DNA of 64,000 nucleotides from Mycolicibacter nonchromogenicus (GTDB lineage: Bacteria > Actinomycetota > Actinomycetes > Mycobacteriales > Mycobacteriaceae): NCBI RefSeq assembly GCF_002101775.1, contig NZ_LQPI01000042.1, forward strand, positions 161,608 through 225,607. Reading direction: 5' to 3'. The stretch's first letter is position 1. Each line of letters opens with the position of its first letter. Under the pieces are notes generated by a model. It searched no databases. It was not told the origin of the DNA and saw only the letters and a program-made list of their open reading frames with translations. Positions 18,190-26,957 of the stretch are shown one piece after another. The position numbers were made by a program, and so were the translations under genes.

Positions 18190-19002
18190 ATGGCGCAGAT
18201 CAACGACAATCTCGACTCACAGCTTCACCAGGACCTGACCCTGGCACTGGCACTGGCCGACCGAGCGGACGAAATCACGCTGGCGCGGTTCGGTGCGCTC
18301 GACCTGCGGGTCGACACCAAACCCGACCTGACGCCGGTGACCGACGCCGACCAGGCGGTCGAAACCGCACTGCGCGACGTGCTGGTCGCTGAGCGCGCCG
18401 ATGACGAGATCCTCGGCGAGGAATTCGGGGGCACCGCCACTTTCACTGGGCGCCAATGGATCATCGACCCGATCGACGGCACCAAGAACTTCGTGCGCGG
18501 GGTACCGGTGTGGGCCACCCTGATCGCATTGCTGGAGGACGGCGTGCCGATCCTCGGCGTGGTCAGCGCTCCGGCGTTGCACCGGCGCTGGTGGGCGACG
18601 CGCGGACAGGGCGCCTTCGGTTCCGTCGCCGGCGCTGAAGCCCGTCCGCTGTCGGTGTCCTCGGTGGCCGATGTGGGCTCTTCCAGCCTGACGTTCGCCG
18701 GACTGAACTACTGGGCGGCGCGCGGCCTGCGCGACCAATTCCTGGCCCTGACCGAGGCGGTGTGGCGGGCCCGCTCCTACGGCGACTTCTGGGCGTACTG
18801 CCTGGTGGCCGAGGGTGCTGTGGACGCCGCCATCGAGCCGGCGGTGTCGGTATGGGACCTGGCCGCCGTCGACATCCTGGTGCGCGAGGCGGGCGGGGTG
18901 TTCACCGACCTGTCCGGTAATCCCGGCCCGCACGGCAACTGCGCCGTGGCCGCCAACCCCGCCCTGCACCAGCAGGTGCTGGCGGCTTTGACCCCCGAGT
19001 AG
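18190..19002 (+). CDS. hisN: Histidinol-phosphatase, inositol-monophosphatase family (Rv3137-like)
   Basis: The 270-residue protein has all the metal-binding motifs of the FIG/IMPase superfamily: LGEEFG (residues 75-80), [12 protein letters not shown] (94-105, the DPxDGT signature) and [16 protein letters not shown] near residue 220. In mycobacteria this particular member, Rv3137 in M. tuberculosis, dephosphorylates L-histidinol phosphate in histidine synthesis with magnesium; the length, the [11 protein letters not shown] segment and the position before fadE24 all fit. No other his gene lies here, which is normal for mycobacterial hisN. Confidence 0.93.
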   Translation: MAQINDNLDSQLHQDLTLALALADRADEITLARFGALDLRVDTKPDLTPVTDADQAVETALRDVLVAERADDEILGEEFGGTATFTGRQWIIDPIDGTKNFVRGVPVWATLIALLEDGVPILGVVSAPALHRRWWATRGQGAFGSVAGAEARPLSVSSVADVGSSSLTFAGLNYWAARGLRDQFLALTEAVWRARSYGDFWAYCLVAEGAVDAAIEPAVSVWDLAAVDILVREAGGVFTDLSGNPGPHGNCAVAANPALHQQVLAALTPE

Positions 19003-19041
19003 AGCGGCGTCCGGCGGGGGCGCCTGCCGACTTCGTCACAT

Positions 19042-19073
19042 CTTACTTTCGAGTCATCTTACTTCGGAGTAAG
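19042..19073 (+). promoter_or_regulatory. Tandem operator-like repeat upstream of fadE24
   Basis: Two copies of ATCTTACTT(T)CGGAGT-like sequence sit 16 bases apart. The second, CTTACTTCGGAGTAAG (19058-19073), is an inverted repeat with perfect six-base arms; the first (from 19042) keeps the left arm CTTACT and part of the right. The pair ends 39 bases before the fadE24 start, overlapping the expected promoter, which suits a dimeric TetR-type repressor of fatty acyl-CoA genes. The regulator is unknown. Confidence 0.5.
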
Positions 19074-19112
19074 GTGGCCTCATCGATAACTTCCATCGAG
19101 TGAGGCTCTGAC

Positions 19113-20516
19113 ATGACTGATATCGCCCCCGCCACCAACGGCTCAAAGGTCGCGCTGAACAGCCGCGCCAGCGGCGTCGGGTCGGTTCGGCACAAGCGCA
19201 GCCCGATCGCGGCTGCACTGGCACTGGTCACCCCGATTGTCAGCCAGGAGTTTCTGGACCGCTACGGCCTGCGCCAGCCGCTCAACAAAGGTCTGCACTA
19301 CGGCGTCAAGACGGTGTTCTCCGTCGCCGGAGCCTCCACCCGTCAGTTCAAGAAGGTCCAGGGCCTGACCAAGCCTCCGGCGCGGCTCAGCGCCCCCGCC
19401 CGCGCCAAGGGCGGCGACTACTTCGATCTGACCCCCGATGACGACCAGCAGATGATCATCGACACGGTCGAGGAGTTCGCGGCCGAGCTGTTGCGCCCGG
19501 CCGCCCACGATGCCGACGAGACCCTTGACTACCCGCGCGAGCTGCTCGGCAAGGCCACCGAGCTGGGCATCACGGCGATCAACATCCCGGAGGACTTCGA
19601 CGGGATCGCCGCACACCGTTCCGCGGTCACCAACGTGCTGGTCGCTGAGGCGCTCAGCTACGGGGACATGGGCCTGGCGCTGCCGATCCTGGCCCCCGGC
19701 GGGGTGGCTTCGGCCCTGACCCACTGGGGCAGTGCCGACCAGCAGGCCACCTACCTTCCCGAGTTCGCCGGCGAGAAGGTCCCGCAGGCCTGCGTCGCGA
19801 TCGCCGAGCCGCAGCCGCTGTTCGACCCGACCAACCTCAAGACGACCGCGGTGCGCACACCCAGTGGCTACCGGCTCGACGGCGTCAAGTCGTTGGTGGT
19901 GGCCGCCGCCGACGCCGAGCTGTTCATCGTGGGCGCACAGCTGAACGGCAAGCCCGCGCTGTTCATCGTCGAGTCCTCCACACCCGGCCTGACCGTGAAG
20001 GCCGACCCGAGCATGGGCCTGCGCGCTGCCGCCCTGGGCCAGCTCGAGCTCAACGGGGTGTCGGTGCCGCTGAGCGCGCGCCTCGGCGAGGACGCCGCCA
20101 CCGATGCCGACTACTCGCAGGCCATCGCGCTGTCCCGGCTGGGCTGGGCCGCGCTGGCGGTCGGCACCAGCCACGCGGTGCTCGACCACGTTATGCCCTA
20201 CATCAAGGAGCGTGAGGCGTTCGGTGAACCGATCGCCCACCGTCAGTCGGTGGCGTTCATGTGCGCCAACATCGCCATCGAGCTCGACGGCCTGCGCCTG
20301 CTGACCTGGCGCGGCGCGTCACGGGCCGAGCAGGGCCTGCCCTTCATCCGGGAGGCTGCGCTGGCCAAGCGAATCGCCACCGACAAGGGCATGCAGATCG
20401 GCCTGGACGGCGTGCAGTTGCTCGGCGGCCACGGCTACACCAAGGAACACCCGGTCGAGCGCTGGTATCGCGATCTGCGGGCACTCGGCGTCGCCGAGGG
20501 CGTAGTGGTCATCTAG
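19113..20516 (+). CDS. fadE24: Acyl-CoA dehydrogenase FadE24
   Basis: The 467-residue protein has a roughly 100-residue N-terminal leader, then a full acyl-CoA dehydrogenase: the helical N-domain (FDLTPDDDQQMIIDTVEEFAAE), the FAD-contacting middle domain (ACVAIAEPQPLFDP), and the C-domain with REAFGEPIAHRQSVAFMCANIA and the GVQLLGGHGYTKEHPVERWYRD ending. The family makes the trans-2 double bond in beta-oxidation using FAD and passes electrons to ETF. In M. tuberculosis Rv3139 has the same layout and partner fadE23 follows. Mycobacterial FadEs often form alpha2beta2 complexes from adjacent genes, and this pair is a candidate. Two operator-like repeats lie just upstream. Confidence 0.95.
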   Translation: MTDIAPATNGSKVALNSRASGVGSVRHKRSPIAAALALVTPIVSQEFLDRYGLRQPLNKGLHYGVKTVFSVAGASTRQFKKVQGLTKPPARLSAPARAKGGDYFDLTPDDDQQMIIDTVEEFAAELLRPAAHDADETLDYPRELLGKATELGITAINIPEDFDGIAAHRSAVTNVLVAEALSYGDMGLALPILAPGGVASALTHWGSADQQATYLPEFAGEKVPQACVAIAEPQPLFDPTNLKTTAVRTPSGYRLDGVKSLVVAAADAELFIVGAQLNGKPALFIVESSTPGLTVKADPSMGLRAAALGQLELNGVSVPLSARLGEDAATDADYSQAIALSRLGWAALAVGTSHAVLDHVMPYIKEREAFGEPIAHRQSVAFMCANIAIELDGLRLLTWRGASRAEQGLPFIREAALAKRIATDKGMQIGLDGVQLLGGHGYTKEHPVERWYRDLRALGVAEGVVVI

Positions 20517-20565
20517 GCCGGCCAAGACATCAATCACACTCCGCTGCGAACACGAAAGTCTGATC

Positions 20566-21774
20566 ATGGCAATCAATCTGGAACTGCCCCGCAAGCTGAA
20601 GGAAGTCGTTGAGATGACCCACGCCGGGGCCGCGGAAATGCTGCGCCCCATCTCGCGCAAGTACGACGCGCGCGAGCACGCCTACCCGGTCGAATTGGAC
20701 ACCCTGGAAACCCTGTTCGAGGGAGTCTCCCGGACGGGCGACAACGCGATGGCCGGCGCCGAGGCATTCCGCGACACCGGCGAGCAGACCGGCAACCGCA
20801 ACGGCGCCAACATGGCGGCAATGCTGCAGGTGCTCGAGATGAGCTGGGGCGACGTCGCTTTGATGTTGTCGGTGCCCTACCAGGGGCTCGGCAACGCGGC
20901 GATCTCCGGAGTGGCCACCGACGAACAGCTCGAACGGCTGGGCAAGGTCTGGGCGGCGATGGCCATCACCGAGCCCAGCTTCGGCTCGGACTCGGCGGCG
21001 GTGAGCACGACGGCGACCCTCGACGGGGACGAGTACGTGATCAACGGCGAGAAGATCTTCGTCACCGCCGGTTCGCGATGCACCCACATCGTGGTGTGGG
21101 CGACGCTGGACAAGTCCCTGGGGCGAGCGGCGATCAAGTCGTTCGTCGTGCCACGCGAGCACCCCGGCGTCATTGTCGAGCGCCTGGAGCACAAGCTCGG
21201 GATCAAGGCGTCCGACACCGCGGTGATCCGGTTCGACAATGCCCGCATTCCCAAGGACAACCTGCTGGGCAGCCCGGAGATCAACACCGAGAAGAGTTTC
21301 TCGGGGGTGATGGAGACCTTCGACAACACCCGGCCGATCGTGGCCGCCATGGCAGTCGGGGTGGCACGCGCCGCACTCGAGGAGCTGCGCAAGATGCTCA
21401 CCGACGCCGGTATCGAGATCTCCTATGACAAGCCGGCACACGCCCAGAGCGCGCCGGCCGCGGAATTCCTGCGGATGGAGGCCGACTGGGAGTCGGCGAA
21501 CCTGCTGACGCTGCGCTCGGCATGGCAGGCCGACAACAACATCCCCAACTCCAAAGAGGCGTCCATGGGCAAGGCCAAAGCCGGCCGGGTCGCCAGCGAC
21601 ATCACCCTCAAGGCCGTCGAATTGGCGGGCACTCTGGGTTACTCCGAGCAGCTGCTGCTGGAGAAGTGGAGCCGTGACTCGAAGATCCTCGACATTTTCG
21701 AGGGCACCCAGCAGATCCAGCTGCTGGTGGTGGCCCGCCGGTTGCTGGGCCTGTCCTCGGCCGAACTGAAGTAG
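20566..21774 (+). CDS. fadE23: Acyl-CoA dehydrogenase FadE23
   Basis: This 402-residue acyl-CoA dehydrogenase follows fadE24 by 49 bases and matches Rv3140. The N-domain contains AMLQVLEMSWGDVALMLSVPYQGLGN, the FAD/substrate segment is WAAMAITEPSFGSDSAAVSTTA, and the C-domain ends EKWSRDSKILDIFEGTQQIQLLVVARRLLG, where the EGTxQIQ motif holds the conserved Glu region. It is expected to act with FadE24, possibly as a heteromeric enzyme on a branched or cyclic acyl-CoA; the natural substrate is not known. In M. tuberculosis this pair responds to isoniazid, which is established knowledge rather than something visible here. Confidence 0.95.
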   Translation: MAINLELPRKLKEVVEMTHAGAAEMLRPISRKYDAREHAYPVELDTLETLFEGVSRTGDNAMAGAEAFRDTGEQTGNRNGANMAAMLQVLEMSWGDVALMLSVPYQGLGNAAISGVATDEQLERLGKVWAAMAITEPSFGSDSAAVSTTATLDGDEYVINGEKIFVTAGSRCTHIVVWATLDKSLGRAAIKSFVVPREHPGVIVERLEHKLGIKASDTAVIRFDNARIPKDNLLGSPEINTEKSFSGVMETFDNTRPIVAAMAVGVARAALEELRKMLTDAGIEISYDKPAHAQSAPAAEFLRMEADWESANLLTLRSAWQADNNIPNSKEASMGKAKAGRVASDITLKAVELAGTLGYSEQLLLEKWSRDSKILDIFEGTQQIQLLVVARRLLGLSSAELK

Positions 21775-21820
21775 CGCACTTTTCCCCGGTTGGATACCGC
21801 GGGTTTCGGCGGCCGTTGAG

Positions 21821-21840
21821 CCCGGGCACTCTTGCCCGGG
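21821..21840 (+). terminator. Hairpin after fadE23, weak terminator candidate
   Basis: CCCGGGCA and TGCCCGGG form a perfect eight-pair stem with a CTCT loop, 46 bases after the fadE23 stop. No T-run follows (the next bases are ACCAAAACAAAAAG), so Rho-independent termination would be inefficient by the textbook model. It sits just before the operator that begins the next transcription unit. Confidence 0.35.
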
Positions 21841-21849
21841 ACCAAAACA

Positions 21850-21867
21850 AAAAGTAACGTTACTTTT
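21850..21867 (+). promoter_or_regulatory. Perfect 18-base palindromic operator before the catabolic operon
   Basis: AAAAGTAACGTTACTTTT is a perfect palindrome, 42 bases upstream of the homogentisate-dioxygenase-like gene. An 18-base symmetric site with a GTAACGTTAC core is typical for a TetR-family dimer. The operon itself encodes a TetR regulator (26319-26933), the obvious candidate to bind here, giving self-contained control of the operon by its substrate. The AT-rich centre in 67 percent GC surroundings makes chance unlikely. Confidence 0.7.
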
Positions 21868-21909
21868 AGTTCTGGCCCGTTGTCTGCATGAGCCCCCCGG
21901 GAGTCGCCC

Positions 21910-23004
21910 ATGGAATCCTTCGTCCACCTGCGCAAAGGCACAACTCCGCGTCGTATACACGCCGACCTCGACGGCCTCAAGGACGACGAGCTGGGCCGCG
22001 GCGGCTTCACCGGCCGCACCGCCAACATGTACCGGCGCAACGACCCCACCGCCTACCGCGCCGAGGGCCCGTTGCGGCCCGTCGACGTGCTGGCGCCGCA
22101 GCTGCAGCCCACCGACGCCACCGACGCCGCCGGGGACCCGCTGCTGCTGTTCAGCAATGCCGACTGCCGCATCCGGCTGTCGCGGCGCACCGCGGAGATG
22201 CCATTTCACGTGCGTTATGTCGACGGTGACCTGCTCTGCTTCGTCCATACCGGATCGGGCCGGCTGGAGACCGAATTCGGCCCGCTGGACTACCGCGAGG
22301 GCGACTGGCTGTACCTGCCCAAGGCAACCACCTGGCGACAGCTGCCCGCGGCCGAGACCACGCTGCTGATGATCGAGGCCACCGACGAGTTCCGGGTTCC
22401 GCCACCCGGGCCACTGGGCCGGCACTTCCCGTTCGACCCCTCCCTGGTGGTCATCCCCGAGCCGGCGCCCATCGATGACGACGGCCGCGAAAGCTACGAG
22501 GTCAGGCTGATCCACGACGGAGGGCCCACGACGCTGTACTGCCAGCACCACCCGATCGACGTCGAAGGCTGGCGCGGCGACAACTTCCCGTTCTCGTTCA
22601 ACATCGCCGACTACAACGTGGTGACCTCCGACAGCGTGCACCTGCCACCGACGGTGCATCTGTTCATGGAGGCGACCGGGATCTACGTGATGAACTTCCT
22701 GCCCAAACCCGCCGAACAGGTCGCCGGCACCGAACGCACCCCCTGGTATCACCGCAACGTCGACTTCGACGAGATCGCGTTCTTCCACGGCGGTTCGCTC
22801 TACGGCGTCCCCATGCCACCGGGCTTGATCAGCCACGCCCCGCAGGGCGTGCATCACGGCGCACCGGAGAAGGCCCGGGAGCGGGCCCGCCGCAAATTCG
22901 ACGACTTCGACCGGATCGACTGGCAGGTCATCGCGATCGACACCCGCCGTCGCCTGGTCCCCTCCCCCGAAGTGCTCGCCGCCGACTTAGGACAACACGC
23001 ATGA
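21910..23004 (+). CDS. Homogentisate 1,2-dioxygenase-family cupin
   Basis: The 364-residue protein fits the HgmA family, two fused cupin domains with an iron in the C-terminal one. Recognisable blocks are LLCFVHTGSGRLETEFGPLDYREGDWLYLPKATTW in the N-terminal cupin and, in the C-terminal one, HLFMEATGIYVMNFLPKP, PWYHRNVDFDEIAF and SHAPQGVHHG. The last two hold the expected His, Glu and His iron ligands. The classical enzyme opens the ring of homogentisate in tyrosine breakdown. None of the usual partners (maleylacetoacetate isomerase, fumarylacetoacetase) is nearby. Instead, CoA-ester enzymes follow, so the substrate may be something else. A perfect palindrome lies just upstream. The stop overlaps the next start (ATGA). 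Confidence 0.8.
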   Translation: MESFVHLRKGTTPRRIHADLDGLKDDELGRGGFTGRTANMYRRNDPTAYRAEGPLRPVDVLAPQLQPTDATDAAGDPLLLFSNADCRIRLSRRTAEMPFHVRYVDGDLLCFVHTGSGRLETEFGPLDYREGDWLYLPKATTWRQLPAAETTLLMIEATDEFRVPPPGPLGRHFPFDPSLVVIPEPAPIDDDGRESYEVRLIHDGGPTTLYCQHHPIDVEGWRGDNFPFSFNIADYNVVTSDSVHLPPTVHLFMEATGIYVMNFLPKPAEQVAGTERTPWYHRNVDFDEIAFFHGGSLYGVPMPPGLISHAPQGVHHGAPEKARERARRKFDDFDRIDWQVIAIDTRRRLVPSPEVLAADLGQHA

Positions 23005-24185
23005 CCGCCAAGCACGACTACGAACGAATCCCCTATCTGATCGCCTATCAGAACAACTCGGGCGTTCGCGACGTCTACGGCGGGGTCGCCGAACTGGTGG
23101 TGCTGGAGAGCTACCTGCTGCGGCCGAAGGACGCCCCGAGCGACACCGTGCTGGTGTTCATGCACCCGATCGGTGGCGGGGCCTACCTGCCGATGGTCAA
23201 CGCCCTGGCCCGCGCCGGCAACCATGTCATCTACTGCAACAGCCGATTCCGCGGCACCGACTCCGCACTGCTGATGGAGAAGGTCGTCGAAGACCTCGGC
23301 GAATGCATCAAAGACGCCAAGAACCGGCTCGGCTATCGCAAGGTGGTGCTGGCCGGCTGGAGCGGCGGTGGATCGCTGTCGATGTTCTACCAGCAGCAGG
23401 CGCAGCGCCCAACGGTGACGTCGAGCCCGTCGGGTGACGGGCCCGATCTGACCAAGCTGAACCTGATCCCAGCCGACGGAGTGATGCTGCTGGCCGCCCA
23501 CATCAGCCGCCACGGCACCCTGACCGAGTGGCTGGACGCCTCGATCCTCGACGAGTCCGACCCCACCAAGCGTGATCCCGAGCTGGACCTCTACAACCCG
23601 GACAACCCCAACCAGCCGCCGTACACCGCGGAGTTCCTGGAGCGTTACCGGGCCGCCCAGATCGCCCGCAACCGCCGGATCACTGCCTGGGTCAAGGCGA
23701 AGCTCGCCGAGTTCAAGGAAGCCGGCAAGCCCGATCAAGAGTTCGGATTCGTGGTGCACGGCACCATGGCCGACCCGCGCTGGCTGGACCCCACGGTCGA
23801 CCCCAACGAACGCGCCCCCGGCAGCTGCTATCTGGGCGACCCCGAGGTGGTCAACATGAGCCCGGTCGGGTTGGCGCGGTTCTGCACCCTGCGCAGCTGG
23901 CTGTCCCAATGGAGCTACGACGACGCGCACGGCGACGGGGTCGACTGCGGACGCGACATCACGGTGCCCGCACTGGTGATCGGCAACATGGCCGACGACG
24001 CCTGCACGCCCAGCCACACCCGCCGGCTCTTCGAGGCGATCGGCACCGAGGACAAGGAGATGCACGAAATCCCCGGCGCCAACCACTATTACGCCGGGCC
24101 GGATCAGCGCGACGCGCTGCGACAGGCCGTGCAGATCGTCAGCGATTGGCTGGGCCGACATGATTTCGTAGGCTCGTCGGCATGA
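23001..24185 (+). CDS. Alpha/beta-hydrolase of the catabolic operon
   Basis: The 394-residue protein has the alpha/beta-hydrolase fold: MHPIGGGAYLPM forms the oxyanion-hole region, LAGWSGGGSLSMFY holds the nucleophile Ser (GWSGG elbow, about residue 119), IGNMADDACTP the acid, and IPGANHYYAG the catalytic His near residue 354. A large polar insert between the elbow and the acid, about 180 residues, forms an unusual lid. It might hydrolyse a ring-fission product or a CoA thioester made by its neighbours. The gene overlaps both flanking genes by four bases, so the three are made together. The exact substrate is unknown. Confidence 0.83.
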   Translation: MTAKHDYERIPYLIAYQNNSGVRDVYGGVAELVVLESYLLRPKDAPSDTVLVFMHPIGGGAYLPMVNALARAGNHVIYCNSRFRGTDSALLMEKVVEDLGECIKDAKNRLGYRKVVLAGWSGGGSLSMFYQQQAQRPTVTSSPSGDGPDLTKLNLIPADGVMLLAAHISRHGTLTEWLDASILDESDPTKRDPELDLYNPDNPNQPPYTAEFLERYRAAQIARNRRITAWVKAKLAEFKEAGKPDQEFGFVVHGTMADPRWLDPTVDPNERAPGSCYLGDPEVVNMSPVGLARFCTLRSWLSQWSYDDAHGDGVDCGRDITVPALVIGNMADDACTPSHTRRLFEAIGTEDKEMHEIPGANHYYAGPDQRDALRQAVQIVSDWLGRHDFVGSSA

Positions 24186-25408
24186 CTTCCGCTCACGAGC
24201 ACGGAGCTTCGGCCGGCGCACTCGACGGTATCCGGGTACTGGAGCTGGGCACCCTGATCTCAGGGCCGTTCGCCGGGCGACTGCTCGGCGACATGGGCGC
24301 CGAGGTCATCAAGATCGAGCTGCCCGGCAAACCCGACCCGCTGCGCACCTGGGGACAGGCCGAGGTCGACGGGCACCACTTCTTCTGGACCGTGCACGCC
24401 CGCAATAAGAAGGCCGTCACCCTCGATCTGCGTACCGACCGAGGCCGCGAGCTGTTCCTCGAGCTCATCGACAACTCCGACATCGTCGTGGAGAACTTCC
24501 GCCCCGGCACGCTGGAGCGCTGGGGCCTGGGCTATGACACCCTGCGCCAGCGCAACAAGGGCATCATCTTGGTTCGGGTCTCCGGCTACGGGCAGACCGG
24601 ACCGGACGCCCACAAGGCCGGTTACGCCTCGGTCGCCGAGGCCGCCAGCGGGCTGCGGCACATGAACGGTTTTCCCGGCGGCCCGCCGCCACGGCTGGCC
24701 CTGTCGCTTGGCGACAGCCTCGCGGGCATGTTCGCCGCTCAAGGTGCACTGGCCGCCCTCTACCGGCGCACGGTCACCGGCCAAGGCCAGGTGGTCGATG
24801 TCGCATTGACGGAATCCTGTTTGGCCATCCAGGAATCCACCATCCCCGACTACGACGTCGGCGGCGTGGTCCGCGGGCCGTCGGGCACCCGGCTGGAGGG
24901 CATCGCCCCGTCGAACATCTATCGGTCGGCCGACGGCAGCTGGGTGGTGATCGCCGCCAACCAGGACAGCGTGTTCGCCCGGCTCTGCCAGGTCATCGGA
25001 CAGCCGGAGCTGGCAACCGATCCGCGGTTCGCCGACCACGGTGCGCGCGGCCGCAATCAGGACGAGCTGGACTCGATCATCGGCGAATGGGCGGCGCAGC
25101 GCGCCCCCGATGCCATCATCGCGGCGCTGAGCGATGCCGGAGTGATCGCCGGGCCCATCAACACCGTCGCCGAAGTGGTCAAAGACCCGCAACTGTGGGC
25201 CCGCGGCATGCTTGCCGAACACTGGGACGAGGGCGCCGAGCGCACCGTGCTGGGCCCCGGCGTCATCCCTGTGCTCTCGGAGAGCCCGGGCACCATCCGC
25301 AACGCCGGGTCGGCCCGGCCCGGCCAGCACAACGACGAGGTCTACGTCGGCCTACTGGGCAAGACCAGCGACGAGCTGGACACGCTGCGCAGCCAGGGGG
25401 TGCTGTGA
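24182..25408 (+). CDS. CaiB/BaiF-type CoA-transferase (family III)
   Basis: The 408-residue protein is a family III CoA-transferase. It begins LELGTLISGPFAGRLLGDMGAEVIKIE, the standard N-terminal block, followed by NKKAVTLDLRTDRGRELFLELI and the GYGQTGP turn. The catalytic Asp is expected in LSLGDSLAGMFAAQGALAALY near residue 180. These enzymes move CoA between carboxylic acids, often to activate a substrate for breakdown. In this operon it would supply the CoA ester used by the acyl-CoA dehydrogenase and the aldolase. It overlaps its neighbours by four bases on either side. Confidence 0.93.
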   Translation: MTSAHEHGASAGALDGIRVLELGTLISGPFAGRLLGDMGAEVIKIELPGKPDPLRTWGQAEVDGHHFFWTVHARNKKAVTLDLRTDRGRELFLELIDNSDIVVENFRPGTLERWGLGYDTLRQRNKGIILVRVSGYGQTGPDAHKAGYASVAEAASGLRHMNGFPGGPPPRLALSLGDSLAGMFAAQGALAALYRRTVTGQGQVVDVALTESCLAIQESTIPDYDVGGVVRGPSGTRLEGIAPSNIYRSADGSWVVIAANQDSVFARLCQVIGQPELATDPRFADHGARGRNQDELDSIIGEWAAQRAPDAIIAALSDAGVIAGPINTVAEVVKDPQLWARGMLAEHWDEGAERTVLGPGVIPVLSESPGTIRNAGSARPGQHNDEVYVGLLGKTSDELDTLRSQGVL

Positions 25409-26310
25409 ACGCACTACCCACCCAGGTTGCGATCCGCGAGGTCGCGCTGCGCGATGGTCTGCAGATCGAAGATCCGATCCCGTTGAGCGCCAAGCTCGAA
25501 CTGCTGGCCGCCATTGCTGCCACCGGAGTGCGCGAGGTAGAGGTCACCTCTTTCGTCTCACCGACCAAAGTCCCGGCCCTCGCCGACGCCGCTGAGCTTG
25601 CCGCCGAGCTGTGGCGCTACCCCGACCTGGAGTTCTCCGCGCTGGTCGCCAGTCCCGGCGGTGCCGCCCGAGCGGTGGCCGCCGGCCTGAAATCCATCGA
25701 GTACGTGGTGTGCGCCTCGGACACCTTCAGCACCGCCAACGTCGGCCGTCCCACGGCGCAGGCCGTCGCAGCCATCGCCGACATCGCCGGCATCGCTCAC
25801 GACGCCGGCGCCTCAGTCGAGGTGATCATCGCCACCGCATGGGACTGCCCGTTCGACGGCCCGACCGAATCCGGACGTGTCACCGACATCGCCGCCTCGG
25901 CAACCGGTTTCGGGGTCGATCGCCTGGCCATCGCCGACACGATCGGCACGGCCACTCCCCGGCGAGTCACCGAGCTGATCGCCGCGGTGCAGCCGATCAT
26001 CGGTGACATCCCGCTGGGAGCGCACTTCCACAACACGCGCGGATCGGGGTTGGCCTGCGCCTACGCGGCGGTTCAGGCCGGCATCACCCGGCTCGACGCT
26101 TCGGCCGGCGGCCTGGGCGGCTGTCCATTCGCCCCGGGCGCCACCGGCAATATCGCCACCGAAGATCTGGTCTACCTACTCGGTGACTGCGGTATCGACA
26201 CCGGCATCGATCTGAATGCCGCCATCGCCGCGGCCGGGGTGGCCAGCAGGGTGGTCGGCCATGGGCTGCCCAGCGCCCTGTTGGCCGCCGGAGACCGGAA
26301 GCGGGCCTGA
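25405..26310 (+). CDS. HMG-CoA lyase-like aldolase
   Basis: The 301-residue protein starts at GTG 25405 (overlapping the previous stop) and is a TIM-barrel HMG-CoA lyase. Evidence: REVALRDGLQ at the N-terminus, with catalytic Arg and metal-binding Asp; VTSFVSPTKVPALADA; the HFHNTRG metal-ligand motif; and GLGGCPFAPGATGNIATEDLVYLL, the family signature with its flexible-loop cysteine. Classical HMG-CoA lyase gives acetoacetate and acetyl-CoA. In a catabolic operon with CoA-transferase and acyl-CoA dehydrogenase, a related 3-hydroxy-3-methyl acyl-CoA cleavage is likely, as in leucine or isoprenoid breakdown, though the precise substrate cannot be told. Confidence 0.93.
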   Translation: MNALPTQVAIREVALRDGLQIEDPIPLSAKLELLAAIAATGVREVEVTSFVSPTKVPALADAAELAAELWRYPDLEFSALVASPGGAARAVAAGLKSIEYVVCASDTFSTANVGRPTAQAVAAIADIAGIAHDAGASVEVIIATAWDCPFDGPTESGRVTDIAASATGFGVDRLAIADTIGTATPRRVTELIAAVQPIIGDIPLGAHFHNTRGSGLACAYAAVQAGITRLDASAGGLGGCPFAPGATGNIATEDLVYLLGDCGIDTGIDLNAAIAAAGVASRVVGHGLPSALLAAGDRKRA

Positions 26311-26318
26311 GCGCCTCG

Positions 26319-26933
26319 ATGTCCACCCAGCGAGAGCTCAGTTCGAAGGGACGCCTGACTCGCGGCGCGATTGAGCAAGCCGCCCGAGAACTGTTCGCCG
26401 AGCGCGGGTTTCACGGCACGACGTTGGCCGACATCACCTCATCCGCCGGAAAGTCCACCGCGGTCCTGTACCGATACTTCCGCGACAAGGAAGATCTGCT
26501 GGCGGCGTTGGCCGAGTCGTTTCTCACCCACGAGGTGGAGCCGTCCGGCCTCAAGATGCGACTGCCGGAGTCGCCGGAGGACACCGAATTCTTCTCCTCG
26601 GTGGTCAGTGCCTACTGGGCCATGTTCAAACCGAACATCGGCGTCATGATCGCGGTCGCCCAGCTGGCGGCCACCAATGAGCGATTCGCCGCACTGCAGA
26701 ACGAATTCCGCCGCTTCGGCATGGAGATCGTCGCCGCCTCGGTACGACGCGCCCAGCAGCAGGGCTATGGACGCGAACTCGACCCCGACCACATCGCGGC
26801 GGCCATCGCGCTGCTGTTCGAGAACTTCACCGTCGTGTTCGTCGGCCCGTCGGGGCCGGGATGGCAGATCAGTGACAGTGATGCCATCGAGACGTTGTCC
26901 ACGATCTGGAGAAAGACCCTGTACGGCCGTTGA
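26319..26933 (+). CDS. TetR-family regulator within the catabolic operon
   Basis: The 204-residue protein has a TetR DNA-binding domain at residues 11-60: RLTRGAIEQAARELFAERGFHGTTLADITSSAGKS, then TAVLYRYFRDKEDLLAAL. The C-terminal ligand domain is helical (FFSSVVSAYWAMFKPNIGVMIAVAQLAAT). It sits between the HMG-CoA lyase-like and acyl-CoA dehydrogenase genes, inside the coupled operon, so its own expression would rise with the operon. The palindrome at 21850-21867 is a good candidate binding site; the inducer is probably an acyl-CoA or the acid taken in. These pairings are inferred from position. Confidence 0.9.
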   Translation: MSTQRELSSKGRLTRGAIEQAARELFAERGFHGTTLADITSSAGKSTAVLYRYFRDKEDLLAALAESFLTHEVEPSGLKMRLPESPEDTEFFSSVVSAYWAMFKPNIGVMIAVAQLAATNERFAALQNEFRRFGMEIVAASVRRAQQQGYGRELDPDHIAAAIALLFENFTVVFVGPSGPGWQISDSDAIETLSTIWRKTLYGR

Positions 26934-26957
26934 CCACCGAGAGCTGAAGGAATCGCC

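Noticed and set aside
20530..22857. Minus-strand frame of 775 codons opposite fadE23 and the cupin gene
   Set aside because: High GC leaves long open frames on the opposite strand. The plus-strand proteins have clear families and motifs; this one does not.
22854..24221. Minus-strand frame of 455 codons opposite the alpha/beta-hydrolase
   Set aside because: Same cause: composition-driven open frame with no domain, opposite a well-supported enzyme gene.
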